DNA of 64,000 nucleotides from Anthonomus grandis grandis (taxonomy: Eukaryota; Arthropoda; Insecta; Coleoptera; Curculionidae). The notes under the pieces are model-generated. The model did not search any database. It saw only the letters and a list, made by a program, of their open reading frames with translations, and was not told where the DNA came from. The translations under genes were made by a program, and so were the position numbers. The DNA lies in assembly GCF_022605725.1 (NCBI RefSeq), contig NC_065550.1, positions 5,518,001 through 5,582,000 on the forward strand, given 5' to 3'. Positions 33,901-45,040 of the stretch are shown here, in pieces (the first letter of the stretch is position 1; every line of letters starts with the position of its first letter).

Positions 33901-35912
33901 AAGATACTACCAGTAAGGATCTTCTACCAAATTCATCGTTTGAATCTATTAGCAGTTCAAGCAGTTGCATAAGTACTTCATTATTGGACATCGGGCAATG
34001 TTTAGACGTTAAATATAAAATTGATGACGAGTTTCGTTTCAAGTTACTTAAACATCCTTGGACTCCTAATCAGACTTACAATTTTAAAAATGACGTGGAT
34101 TCTAGTGCTAAACGGCCTTTCGATGTGAGTGGTTTTCGATATACCCATGGTTGGCCTACTCAGCTAAAGCAAAAGAACCGCTTTGTCGAATATGTGTTTT
34201 ATGTCGGCCTCCAGTGCGGCGAGGTATACAAGGACGTGGTATACAACAAAAGTTTAATGAGGTTGCTCAAGCTCACACAGCAAGTGCGTGGCATTGTGAT
34301 GCGCTAGCTTCTTCAAAAAATTTTGAATAGAAAGAGATTGAGTGTTAGCGTTCATGAATCTTTAAATACAGCCTATCACAAGGAAATTGAAAAGAATCGT
34401 GTAAAACTTAAATCAATTGTCTCGACAATATTATTTTGCGGACGGCATGATCTTCCACTTCGTGGTAAAGTAGACCAGGGGTCCGTTTTTACAGATCTTT
34501 TAAATTTTCGGGTCGAATCTGGGGACACGGTTTTGAAAAGCCATTTAGATTCGGGAGCTAAGAATGCTTGACATTTGCGGTGATGTTCTAAGACACAAAA
34601 TAATTGAGGAAATAAAGCAGGCTTCGACTTTTTCTGTGTTAGCAGATGAAACTGCAGATATAAGTGGGACAGACCAATTATCAATTGGAGTTCGCTACAT
34701 TCGTTTTGATAAAGATAAAATGCCAGTCATTTGTGAAGAATTTTTGGGATATGTACCGCTGCAAGAATTAAATGCGAACAACATTTCAAAAACAATCATC
34801 AAATTTCTAGAAGACTGCAACTTGGATTTAAATAAACTTGTTGGTCAAGGATATGACGGGTGTGCTGCAATGGCTGGTCATATAGGTGGTGTACAGAAAA
34901 TAATTAGTGATAAGTATCCTACAGCACTATTTTTCCACTGTGCAAATCATATATTAAATCTTGTAATCAATGACATCAATGAAGTTAGTGAAGTAAGAAA
35001 TGCCGCTGGGACGACAAAGGATATCATAAACTTTTTTAGACAAAGCACATTGCGACGAAACGAAAAATACGAAATATTCCTCTTTTTTGTGAAACGCGTT
35101 GGACAGCAAAATACAAAAGTATAAGGATATTTTCTGAGAACTTTATGACGATTGTACAAGCTCTAGAAGAACTTTCCAGTGCTGCATCAAATTCAAAAGC
35201 AAAAACTAAAGCATATCAGCTTTATACGACTGCGACAACTTCAACATACATTGTTACGCTCTTAGTAATTGCTTGCTACTCTGCCAAACTCGAACTAGTG
35301 TGCAATCAATTACAAAATGTAAATATAAATACAAAGAAGTTCTTGACCATATTAATAAATTGACGACCGTGCTTCAATCTCATCGAGATTATTCCTCGAT
35401 AGAGTTCGCCATAATTTTTGAAAGAGCTCAAAAAATCTGCCAGGAACTGGATGTTGAGCTTAAGCGAATCAAGCGGATCAAGACAAATCTATCGATCAAA
35501 CCAACCATCTGAAAATGTGGAGGAGTTTTTTAGAACTTCTATTTTCATTCCATATTTAGACTCGGTTATTTCGTCTCTTAAAACTCGATTTTCTGCTACA
35601 CATAAAAAATAATTTTCCCTAATGCAGCTACATCCCGAAAATATGAGAAAGCTCGATAAAGCCTTGTTTTTACAAGTAGCGGAAGAATACAAATTTTGTT
35701 GTCGAGGCTACTACGTGGTAGGAGATGTTTAAGACAGCCGAAGAAGGAACTACGTCCAACGAATCTGTAGAATATGCAGATTTAGTTTCTAAAGCCACTC
35801 CGTTTTATCCAGCAGTGCGTGAATCAATTAAGATTGGCCTAACTCTTCCAGCGACAACCTGCAGCATTGAACGTTCATTTAGCACATTACGGCGGGTTAA
35901 GATGTGATGATA
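33901..35912 (+). pseudogene. hAT transposase exon 2 (ZMYM1-like), broken
   Basis: After acceptor tttatag the exon reads EDTTSKDLLPNSSFESISSS, then a TTF-type finger region (FKLLKHPWTPNQTYNF, VEYVFYVGLQCGEVY). A frame change near 34240 leads on to HTASAWHCDALASS. From 34564 the catalytic domain follows (TFSVLADETADISGTDQLSI, GQGYDGCAAMAGHIGGVQ, FFHCANHILNLVIND). Near the end are LTLPATTCSIERSFSTLRRV residues of the hAT dimerisation domain. Frameshifts near 34310, 35100, 35360 and 35620 show it is inactive. The family is known in insects as zinc finger MYM-type protein 1-like. Confidence 0.85.
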
Positions 35913-36299
35913 GATCAACGATGGGAGACGCGACACTAAGCGGCCTTTGCTTGATGAGCGTTCATCGAAAGAGGATAGAGAAAGATATTGAGTTGTTGTC
36001 GACAACGTTTTAAACGTCTTTAGACAACAACCTAGGCGCCTTAGAGTCTTATTTAAAGACTAGATTAAACTATTATAGCGCTCGTTTTTGTGTTTTAATA
36101 AAATTTTAATTTTTGCTTGTGTTACGTCTTATTGCAAACGCAAACAAATAATAATTGACATTCTCTTCAAATCCAGGGGGGTGCAAGTGCACCCCCTTGC
36201 ACCCCCCTCCTGGCGCCCATGAAATTACAATGAGATTAATAAATATCTTACATCCATTAATTGAAACCAAGTTTTGCGTCAGGATACAGTGGATAAAAT

Positions 36300-36776
36300 G
36301 TGAGTAGTAAGTTTGTGCTAAATAAAGAGATACAGCATGAAGAATTTCCAGCATGGTACTGTTTGGAACTCAAAAACAAGAGTGGTTTTAAGAATGTGTT
36401 TCATCAAAAGTATAAAAAATCAAGTTTAAAAAAGGACTACAATGATTGTTCTGCTCTTAGGCTAGATACGAAGTATGTTGTCTCGTTTGTCACAAACACA
36501 AATCAAATGATACCAAGAAAATTAAAGTATTTTTGGACTTACGTTAACAGTCTATGCAAGGATAAAGGCACACCAAAGTAGGTGGAATATGCAGGAATAA
36601 GTAGGAGGACTCCTGAAGAGATAGATAATGATTTTGCTGACCACTTTGAGTCCTGTTACACCGATTTCTCCAATAAAGATATTGCATCTATTCCAGAAAA
36701 TCTGTTTCCAGTTCTTTCTCATCATATACAGGGTGTCTATTTAATATCGCGGTGCTCCATTGGGGCTAAACCATGA
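36300..36776 (+). pseudogene. LINE linker region before the RT
   Basis: Two abutting frames encode KFVLNKEIQHEEFPAWYCLE and EYAGISRRTPEEIDNDFADH, typical of the segment between endonuclease and RT. A TAG at about 36580 separates them. From 36728 the sequence belongs to the MITE. Confidence 0.6.
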
Positions 36777-37613
36777 AACGGAGCAAACCTTAAATAAGGG
36801 GGATGTTAATTATGTTAAAGGGGCTACTTTTTAAAATTAGTTTGGTTGATACAGGGTTCTTTTAAAATAGAGCAACCTATTTTTTTTCCCGAAATGGGAG
36901 TCTCATTTGACTTTCTCTTTAACCCTAAAACTGTTTTGCTTTAAAATGCGACATTGCCTACTTATTAACAATTTAAAGAAATTTTCACGAAAATCAGTGT
37001 TTCACTTAAATTTTAATATTTAGCACCGACGTTTTTTATCTTTTTAAAAAATCTATGTAGAGTCCTTGGCTAAGTTCATTTTATCTTTCGAAATTCCAAA
37101 ATTAATTTTTTTTATACAGGGTGATCAAAATCGTTACTCAAATAATGATATTTTCAATTCAATTTTGCGCTATTTTTTTAAATGGAACACCCTGTATCTT
37201 GTAATGCGTTTAAGTAAAGCATTCTTTTATCTTCAATTTGATACTAACAAGTATAGCTTTATCTCTAACCGTTTTCTCAAAATTTGTTCTTAAAGAAAAA
37301 ATGTCATATTTTAATTTGACATAGATTTTTCAAAAAGATAAAAATCCTCAGTGGTAAATATTAAATCTTAAGTTAAACACTGATTTTTGTGAAAATTTCT
37401 TTAAATTGTTAATAACTAGGCAATGTCGCATTTTAGAGCGAAACAGTTTTAGGGTTAAAGAGAGAGTCAAATGAGACTCCCATTTCGGAAAAAAGATATA
37501 GGTGCTTCCATTTTAATCAACATTTAACCTAATCAACATTCCTCCTATTAAAGTTTTTTTCCGTTTCAAGATTTAGCCCCAATCGAGCACCGCGATATTA
37601 GATGGACACCCTG
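36729..37613. mobile_element. Palindromic MITE with TA duplication
   Basis: The left end CAGGGTGTCTATTTAATATC mirrors the right end GATATTAGATGGACACCCTG, with TA at 36727-36728 and 37614-37615. The similarity extends inward through both arms: GGGAGTCTCATTTGA in the left is matched by TCAAATGAGACTCCC in the right, and GCGACATTGCCTA by a matching TAGGCAATGTCGC. So nearly the whole 885 bp is an inverted repeat of about 380-bp arms. The short ORF at 37066-37293 is not a gene. Confidence 0.9.
37117..37194. mobile_element. Small nested element with CAGGGTG ends
   Basis: CAGGGTGATCAAAAT at 37117 and AATGGAACACCCTG ending 37194 have TA outside both (37115-37116, 37195-37196). It sits at the centre of the palindromic MITE. 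Confidence 0.6.
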
Positions 37614-38764
37614 TATTTATAATGGAAAAAACAGTGAATAGGTTGAACACATAGATAGATGTTGATAAAGGCTTAGCACCTAATAGAGTTTTGCATTGGT
37701 TTATCAAAAATTCTTCTAAGGTTAGGCCTCTAGCTCATTTTTCAGAAGTCATTTGACATATCATTTCCCACATATAGAAAACTATCAACACTTTTGGAAA
37801 AAAGTGGATGCAAAACTGATATTGAAAACTTCAGAGCCTTTTAATACCTTTAGAATATACATTTCTCTTAAACAACATGGTAAATAACATGGATTTTACA
37901 GGGGCAGGTCAACAACTACAAATCTTCCAAAGTTGCAAGAATTCTTAAATAGTCAGATTGATGTCGTTTATGTCGTTTATGATGCGTCTCATAGGCTATT
38001 AATAAAAAAAAACTTTCATTAATAAGAGGAATACACGGATCATACCCGAAGTCAATGAAATCATATTTAAATAACCCTACGCAACAAGTTAAACTGAGCG
38101 GGGCAACTTCAAGAGAAATTCTAGTGACCTCTGGGTCAGGGATGACCAGAGGGATCGCATCTTGGGCCGGTTTTATTTCTTTCATATATTAATTAACATA
38201 TATTTGTATTTAAATATTGTGACTGTCTTTTATATGCTGACAATTTTAAATTCTTTAATTCCACTTGAGTGTGATGAAGGCTGTTCCTTAGTTAAACAGG
38301 ACATTGAATGATATAGGTAAATTTTTGACCAGCAATTAACTTTTAATGCCCATATCAACAACATAACAATGGAAGGTTTTATTATGGTTACATTAAAATA
38401 CGTTGTTATAAAATAAATGAATGACCTAGATGAAAAAGGGCCCATCTTTGAAAAAGTGGATTTTTCAGGAAATGCAAAAAATTGTATTTCGGATAAAGAA
38501 AGTAAAAATGTAATATATGAAATTGACCTATGTATTTGTGACATATTTCAAAATGTTTTTACACCAAATTTTTTTCTGAAAATATATGTCTACAGGATAT
38601 ACAGGGTTACAAAAATTCTAAAAATGGGCCCTTTTTCTTCCAAGTGATAATCTATTGAAGATTACAAAAGAACTACTAGAAAATAAAATGAAAAACAGGA
38701 AATGAAAAATATTTATTTGAAAATCTAATTACGTTTTTTTATACAGAAATATGTTTTCCATGAG

Positions 38765-40403
38765 CTAAGGGTCTTCCTGATCATCCTCTTGTGTACATGT
38801 AGCACCTGACAAGGTATCATAAAATGCGATAGCATTTTCATCTTTCAAAAACTTGCAAAGCTCCTTGATGTTTTGTAGTTTTAGGGCATTTATTGGTATA
38901 TCACCAGAATAAGCAAGCTTTTCGGGTACACGTTCAACGCCAGGTTTCAGAAGACGAAATACATCGGGACACACAACATTCAAAGAAAAGCTGCCAAACA
39001 TGAAGTACTTTGATTCAGCTTTAAAGTCAAAGAACTTGTATTTGGTTATTTGAAACTTTAACTTATTTGTGGTGAAGGTTTTTTTAAAAAACGGTTCAGA
39101 CAATCCGGCTACAAAGTCCTTTATCATATTGCTTTTAAGCTCAACAACGGTAAATTTGGTACTTATGATGCTGTTCCAATTTGAAGGCGATTCAACTACT
39201 TCCCTTTTTCTTTGCATTTTTTCTATAACAGCAAAATGCCTGTCACAAGGCAGGAAACTGTGACCCTGTTGTGGAAAAAAATGCTGAACATTTTTAAACT
39301 TTCCATTAAGTACCAATGACTGCCAAAATTTTAGCATGTTTTGGTTATGATTCTGGCCCCTGCAACCGTCAGTAAATATATATAACTTTTTAACAGTGCT
39401 AGGTAGGAATGCTTCTATGTAATGGTTAAGTACAGAGAGAACTTCGTTACAGCCCCGCTTTGCAATATTTTCAGGCCAAGTATACATAATGCTCTTTGCT
39501 TTTTTGCCAGAGTAAATGGACATACAGTACAACCAAAGTTGTCTTTTATAAAAGACATCACTAGTACATATATGTGGACAGGGAATATTTTGTTTAAAGT
39601 CGAAGCAGAGAACTTCTGTATCTTCATTTTCTTTAGCTTTCATCAAACATTCTTGCATCTTTGTGTAAAATAGCTTTGCTTTTTTCTTATGTAACTTAAG
39701 ATCTATTTCATAAGCTCTTCTTAATGCGCCATTTTTTTCGCGGGAAATTTTGGCCTCTATTTCTGAACACGTAGTACAAACATCTGAACGAGGGCGACCA
39801 AACGTGTAGTTGTAGTTGTCACGAAAATACTGTAGATAAAAAGAATATTTCACTTCACATTTCAATTTTTGGAAATTCAGATCATTTTGTTTGGCGTCGA
39901 GTAGGACTTCTGGGTAATGTTTTTCCAGAAACATTTCATACATTTTCAAAACACTCAGCTGTGGTGACAGATACCTTCTTCGCTCACCGCTTGGTCCATA
40001 GTGCACAATATAATATGGAAAACTTTGTATATGTGCATCAATATTTTGAACAACAATACCAGATAATTTGTTTTTTCGGTTAGTGTGCTTGCCACGATTA
40101 TCGGTTGGCACAGCGGCTAAAGTCTTGCATGCTCCAATATTTCGCACCCTCTTGACTCCAATTCCATGCAAACTGGCAAAGCCTTCACGACATACAGATA
40201 ACACCCTTTCACCGACATACACTTTATACGAAAAATTAAACTTCTTCTTGAACACTCCCTTTCTTTTTCGGTTTACTGACGATACTGTGATAAGAGGTTG
40301 TAAGTGAACATTCTGGGCCCCATGATCTCCAATCTCATTAAAATTTTTCAATATACGAGCCATCTCTTCTTTTGATAATGATGTAAGACATTTTCGTTTA
40401 CAT
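38765..40403 (-). CDS. Putative transposase of element A (about 545 codons, open)
   Basis: After acceptor gtgtag the frame is open to the stop at 38765. The N-terminal 30 residues continue a Cys-rich motif begun in exon 1 (KCRCKRKCLTS). Around residues 60-110 is VYVGERVLSVCREGFASLHG, shared with the related copies. Motifs then follow in order. A Cys pair (DVCTTCSEIEAKI, residues about 212-224) precedes a coiled coil. CFDFKQNIPCPHICTSDVFY has an Asp in a likely beta strand. IFTDGCRGQNHNQNM and GHSFLPCDRHFAVIEK come later, and the C-terminal module NALKLQNIKELCKFL ends YDTL. The D, D and D/E pattern fits an RNase-H-fold nuclease, but this is inference. I believe databases call this DUF7869. Confidence 0.75.
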
Positions 40404-40463
40404 CTACACAAAAATAAGATATATTTTAAACTATATACAACATTCTTTACAATCCTAACTTAC

Positions 40464-40628
40464 CTGCATTTTTGACCTGTTTGTCTAGCAGCTTTTCTTC
40501 CTGATTTACCAATGTACTCCTCCCCTTTTTGCCTTTAACTTTTTATTTTTGACACTTTTCCACTCTTCAATTTTCCTCTTTCTTTTCAATTTTATAACAC
40601 TTGCTTCCTCATTTTCTAAGACATCCAT
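40464..40628 (-). CDS. Element A, exon 1 (one frameshift)
   Basis: ATG 40628 opens DVLENEEASVIKLKRKRKIE, a basic N-terminus. In the run before GGAGGAG (about 40520) one base is out of step; beyond it the frame reads EEYIGKSGRKAARQTGQKC and meets donor gtaagt. Splicing to 40403 recreates K-C-R-C-K-R-K-C. The related copies encode GKDCGCKRYKC at the same place, which supports the splice. Confidence 0.6.
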
Positions 40629-41657
40629 GATTATATGAATCAAGAAACAAAAATCCAAAAACCACACTGATATTTTATTGTTATTATTATGATTTCAAGG
40701 TTATGTTTACAAATATCAACACAAATTATGGGTATTTAACTTGGCGAAAGAAAGGCCCAAATGTAGCAGATGGGCCCTTATTCTTCTCAGCAGAGAAAAA
40801 CAGCTGATTCAATCCGTTTTAGAGTACGTTTAGTGGGCCTTTCTTCTACTCGGTATATGCCAACTTTGACAAGGAATCAGAATTCATAAAAAACGGGTTT
40901 TCGACAAACTGCACAGATGGGCCCTTTTTCGTCTAGGCTATTCAAATGACATTAGGGTCATGCAAAGTTTATATGATAGCTTAGTTCGGAGTGCTTTATA
41001 TATAATAATTGTATCATATGGTCTTCCTAATCTAAACACTGAACGTATAGAAGAAATTCAGAAGAAGGTTTTGCAAATTTTTACTTTATAAAAATAGGTT
41101 CCCCTATAAAACTGTCACTTATGATATTAGGTATCAGCGAATCGGTCTGCAAACATTGGATAAACCAAGAAACAATATGCATCAATTTTTTTTCTCTTTA
41201 AATTGTTGAATCATGAAATCCACAGCTCCTTTCGCTTAAGTAGAGTTTCGTTCAAAGCATTTTCTTTCATGAACAAAGTCACCGAACAAATTAAGCGTTT
41301 AGAGGTGTAACAGACAAACTACTTAAATTCTAAAACTGCACTTTAGTAACTCGCTCATGGGAGAGTCTTTTATTAGTTTTAAAAATAAGATTTTAAAGGG
41401 AACAGGAGTATATGTCCAATAATGATTATGTAGTACTATTCTGATTATTGTTCTGCTGTTTTATGTTTGGTGTGTGGTTCTTTTTGTTGTTGTTAGTATA
41501 TTTACATGTAATGACCTGATGGTGTTTCTAAGTTGTAAATAAATGAATAACAAATAAATACATTATACTGTTTAATGCATAATTACAATGTGTTGACCAA
41601 ACCCACAACTATTATTTTATGACGAGACTTATCCTGAAGAAAACTCAAAATGCTTAC

Positions 41658-41794
41658 CTGTGAGACTTAATTCCGTCCACACTACCGAAGCTTTAATAGA
41701 TTCTATTTCCTCCGGTTGTTCAATTAGACATTTCAACACTTGGCTTTTAAGATGTTTTCTCTCTGAATTCTTAACGATTTCCTCGACCAAATCT
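41658..41794 (-). CDS. Zinc-finger gene, exon 8 of those seen
   Basis: After acceptor catttcag the exon encodes DLVEEIVKNSERKHLKSQVL and KCLIEQPEEIESIKASVVWT, then ELSLT and one base (G) before donor gtaagc. It links the last finger to the C-terminal region. The next exon is 13.1 kb away at 28535, across the hAT element and two LINEs, yet the phase matches. Confidence 0.92.
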
Positions 41795-41874
41795 CTGAAA
41801 TGTTAGAAACGTATATAAATATAAACGTACGTAAATACCAAAACAAGCGGGTTAAGAATATGGTAATAAATTAC

Positions 41875-42034
41875 CTGTGTCTGGTTCTCATATGCCTAAT
41901 AAGACAATCTTTCCTTATAAAAGCCCGACAACATACTTCGCATGAGACTGGTTGCTCTTTCCTATGTATGTTCGAGTGCATTTTTAAAGAAGACTTGATC
42001 GCAAAACTCTTCTGACAAACGTCACATTGAAAAG
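41875..42034 (-). CDS. Zinc-finger gene, exon 7 (fingers 11-12)
   Basis: After acceptor tttttag the exon encodes FQCDVCQKSFAIKSSLKMHS with its second His, then VSCEVCCRAFIRKDCLIRHM and a final His in TRH. Both are C2H2 fingers. The donor is gtaatt. The first base of the exon completes a Pro codon started in the exon at 56490, across an intron of about 14.5 kb. Confidence 0.93.
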
Positions 42035-42139
42035 CTAAAAAATCACATGCTAGGATTCAATGCTCAATGGAATACATTAAAGTTACTAGATAACGCATTT
42101 TATTCAAGATAATAATTATGAGGATGAGAGATCACAATT

Positions 42140-43140
42140 ATTCAAATCAAATCATTTATTCATGTTAAATACCAAAAAGGTTTACACAAGTCAAAAAAAA
42201 TCAGTCAGCTACTATCCTTAAAATATTAAAATATACAATTAAACATTTAATACTAAAAAAAGTTAAAATATACTAAGCAGTTCGCACTTCTAAACATGCA
42301 ATTTTTTTTTAAATATGCATAATAAAAATATAAGAGACTAAATATTACCAATCAACAAACAGAATAAATTAGTCACCACCGAATGAGATATTTTGTGGTC
42401 ATAAGGGATTTCTTAAGAGCACTTGGCGAATCCTGCTCTTAAACATACTGCCAGTCAAAGCCTTCAGGGTATTTGGAAGTTTGTTGTAATATTTTACGCC
42501 CCAATATCTTGTGCCACTTCGACACCTTTCAAGCCTACAAAGCGGAACAGCAAGCCGCCCGCCGTAGCGTGTCGGTTACTCATGTTGGCAGTCATTTGTA
42601 GGATATTTATCAAGATTTTGTTTTATATAGATTAAATTTTCTAAAATTAACACGTTAGGAAGTGTTAGAATATTAAACTCTGTGAATTTTTGCCTACAAT
42701 CATCTCTATAAACTAGACCACCAACAATTCGTATGAGCCTTCGCTGAACAGCGAAAACCCTGCGCCACTGTGCGCTATATGTCCCCACGCATGGATAGCA
42801 TAGGAAATGACAAAGTGAAACAAGGCAAAGTACGCAGTCTTCAACACTTCCTCCGACACCGTTCCCAACAAATTACGCAAGGCGAATAAACTTCCATTCA
42901 GCTTCTTAGTAAAACCCTCAACATGTGCCTTCCACTTGAGTCCACTGGACCCCCAAGAATGATGCAGTACCAATTGGCAGAACACAATCTTCAGCTTTTC
43001 TTAGGGTGAACAAAAGATATTTAGTCTTGCATTCATTTAGGGCAAGGCTATTTTTATGAAACCAGTTTTTAGCTCTTGACTGTCCCGCACTCTAGTCTCC
43101 AAAGCCTCCACTTGGGGCTTTCGGACCGATATGGTGGTAT
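42140..43140 (-). mobile_element. LINE 3' fragment (family 2)
   Basis: In two frames the minus strand gives WKAHVEGFTKKLNGSLFALR (42985-42713) and RRLIRIVGGLVYRDDCRQKF (42788-42576). The last resembles VISGLVYRDDC at 6.5 kb, so it is the same family. Further upstream, NWFHKNSLALNECKT-like text (about 43060) matches the linker seen at 4.49 kb. The 3' end lies near 42145. Stops and shifts are frequent. Confidence 0.75.
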
Positions 43141-43149
43141 GGTAATGGT

Positions 43150-43785
43150 AATTATGGATCATTGGTATCCTTTTTCCGAATATAATTGATATTAGGAACG
43201 GAATATGTAAATTATTACAGTTTGGAAAAACGCAATAACATCGTTGACTAAAATGTATAAATTTTTATATTTCAAGGTTGATTTAAAAGTTTATTAGATA
43301 CTTTGGGAAATATATACCAAATCTGTCGCTGATTTGCTAAAAATGGAGTGATGACTAATACTATTTTTAAATTTAGCTTTTCTAAAACCACCTAACACGC
43401 TTACTATGCAATTCTGTTACACTTTTAAATCAAGTCGGTAAATAACTAACCACCTGGTTATAAATTATTGCTAATAAAAATTCTTCTTATAACATACGGC
43501 CCACTGATTCTACGATAACAAAATATTCTTGGTACCACTGTCCGTCAAATTAGTATAATTTTGCTATATAATATGTTTAATTTTTTTATTAACACGCTTT
43601 TATTAGCTCGGGTTGTATCTAGGTATGTATGTAACGGAATCTTTGAGCTTCATTTTCACTTGTTTCTAAAAGTCTAAACAACTTGAAACATTGCACACGT
43701 ATCAAGGACCGATGACAATGCAATAATTTGATAACAGATTCCTGCCAGGATTAATAAATTCTTTTTTAGATCCTCTGTAGGAGAG
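43150..43785. other. Intron sequence, nothing recognised
   Basis: This is an AT-rich stretch without ORFs or clear repeats, between the LINE fragment and the Harbinger-type element. Confidence 0.4.
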
Positions 43786-43929
43786 TAAGGCCGTCGTCCC
43801 ACCAAAGATACGCGACGGCGACGCGAAGGCGATACGATTTCGCCTGGACACATTCAGACGACATGCAGTTGCCTCACCAAAGATATGCGTTTCGTGTTTC
43901 CTACGTTTAGTTGTTCAGTTTAGTTCAAA

Positions 43930-44037
43930 ATGTCATCGAGTGAAGACGAGGATGTGGTTGCAATGTATTGGTATTTGCGGAATAGAAAAAAAAATAAAAA
44001 GGCAAAAAAAAGAAAATGGTGGGTGCATCCTTTTATT
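43930..44037 (+). pseudogene. HARBI1-type transposase, first ~36 codons only
   Basis: ATG 43930 gives SSSEDEDVVAMYWYLRNRKK and then a Lys-rich run ending KRKWWVHPF, a recognisable start of insect Harbinger transposases. The frame then enters the antisense of the second gene, so the DDE nuclease domain is absent. Confidence 0.75.
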
Positions 44038-44215
44038 GAGAAAAATTACCCGAATTACCTGCGCTGTTTACTTTCTTGGCTACTGCTGCCCAAGCTTTTT
44101 CAGGCAAATCTTTTCGCGAATATTCTGATAGCTTATAGTTACATAAACAAGCATGTTTTTCTACAGCATCTACTAATTTTGAATTAAAATCCAGTTCAGC
44201 ATTTTGTTGTGCCAT
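44033..44215 (-). pseudogene. Harbinger MADF/Myb-like DNA-binding protein, first ~60 codons
   Basis: From ATG 44215 the minus strand encodes AQQNAELDFNSKLVDAVEKH and then YSRKDLPEKAWAAVAKKVN, the start of a Myb/MADF domain that partners the Harbinger transposase. It is cut off where it meets the fragment of the transposase gene. The two starts face each other, as in full-length Harbinger elements. Confidence 0.7.
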
Positions 44216-44469
44216 AATAAACAAAAAAAACAAAACTTCGATAAATGAAAAGAAAACACCAACACACACAGCTTGAATGTTGCTTCGCAACTGACACGTC
44301 CAGCGTCCAGTCTCCCGGCAACACGAAGGCATTTGGATGTGTCTTCGGCGCAGCGTTGGTGGGGACAAAATGATTTTAAAACATGGGTTCGTCACGAAAG
44401 ATTCACGCTGGCGACATCGCGGAGATGTGGCGTCGCTGTCGTGTATCTTTGGTGGGACGACGGCCTAAG

Positions 44470-45040
44470 AGAGATGGAGCTAAAGCGCGATCTGCGCACG
44501 CCTGAACTCTCAGAGTTACTCTTACTGATTTCTGGAGTCTACAACTTACTCTTTCGAATTTGCTTGGGCACGCGGCTCTGCACAACCGAGACCAAAATGT
44601 CTTTAGGGTAGTTGCATTCTCACCATCTTTATTTCCTACACATGCGTGGGTAGATGTAATATGATAACCGTGTTTTGCAAAGGCTTCTTATTAATTACAA
44701 CAAAATACTCAAAACATAAATTTCGAAATTATTTTATGAAATAAAATATGCAAGTAAATAAGGAATTTATCATTTTCAAAACATTGTCATTCATAAAGTT
44801 TTATTGATTAAAGCACAATAAACGAATATGAATTAAAAAAACCGTAGTTTAAAACAAAACACGCTTTTATTGCTAATCGAACTAAAAAGTAGAAAATAAT
44901 TTTTAATTACAAAGAGTTTTTTTACATTGCCCATTCATTTGATTTTTTGAGTAAAAGTACAACAATTTTTCTATCACAATCTTATTTATATAAAATAAGC
45001 CTTCCGCAGTACCATCTGTAGATCAAAGTTTCATTTGGCA
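44470..45040. other. Intron sequence, nothing recognised
   Basis: AT-rich sequence with no coding signal follows the Harbinger-type element up to the inverted end of element B. Confidence 0.4.

Larger units (their letters stand above)
31673..36221 (+). mobile_element. hAT transposon with 8-bp target duplication
   Basis: The ends CATGGGCGCC (left) and GGCGCCCATG (right) are perfect inverted repeats of 10 bp. The flanks AAATTATA (31665-31672) and AAATTACA (36222-36229) differ at one base, as expected of an 8-bp hAT target duplication. GGGGGGTGCA motifs lie just inside both ends. The 4549-bp element contains a two-exon transposase relic and, in its intron, a piece of another transposon. Confidence 0.9.
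38425..40937 (-). mobile_element. DNA-transposon-like element A (DUF7869-like family) with inverted ends
   Basis: CCTAGATGAAAAAGGGCCCA at 38425 mirrors TGGGCCCTTTTTCGTCTAGG ending at 40937, with one mismatch. The 2513-bp element interrupts a LINE and holds one long gene. Extra copies of the GGGCCCTTTTTCT motif occur just inside both ends (38627, 40772). A target duplication is not obvious. Confidence 0.85.
36240..41570 (+). mobile_element. LINE (family 6) cut by a MITE and by a 2.5-kb element
   Basis: Pieces 36240-36728, 37614-38424 and 40938-41570 read in order as one RT. The first has FPAWYCLELKNKS and YFWTYVNSLCKDKGTP. The second has HGFYRGRSTTTNLPKLQEFL and VTSGSGMTRG, a decayed V-P-Q-G region. 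The third has YDSLVRSALYIIIVSYGLPN. All are heavily mutated. The hAT element lies just upstream at 36221, so the true 5' boundary is unclear. The 3' end is near an AATAAATA-rich stretch at 41540-41570. Confidence 0.75.
43789..44465. mobile_element. PIF/Harbinger element, internally deleted, TAA duplication
   Basis: The ends GGCCGTCGTCCCACCAAAGA and TCTTTGGTGGGACGACGGCC are perfect inverted repeats, and the match continues inward with few changes for about 37 bp. TAA lies at 43786-43788 and 44466-44468, the 3-bp duplication of this superfamily. The element keeps the first codons of both Harbinger genes but lost everything between, so it is a 677-bp non-autonomous derivative. Confidence 0.92.

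Noticed and set aside
37066..37293. 75-codon ORF
   Set aside because: It lies across the centre of the palindromic MITE and has no domain.
38414..38647. 76-codon plus-strand ORF at the edge of element A
   Set aside because: It begins within the inverted end and runs through the non-coding subterminal region.
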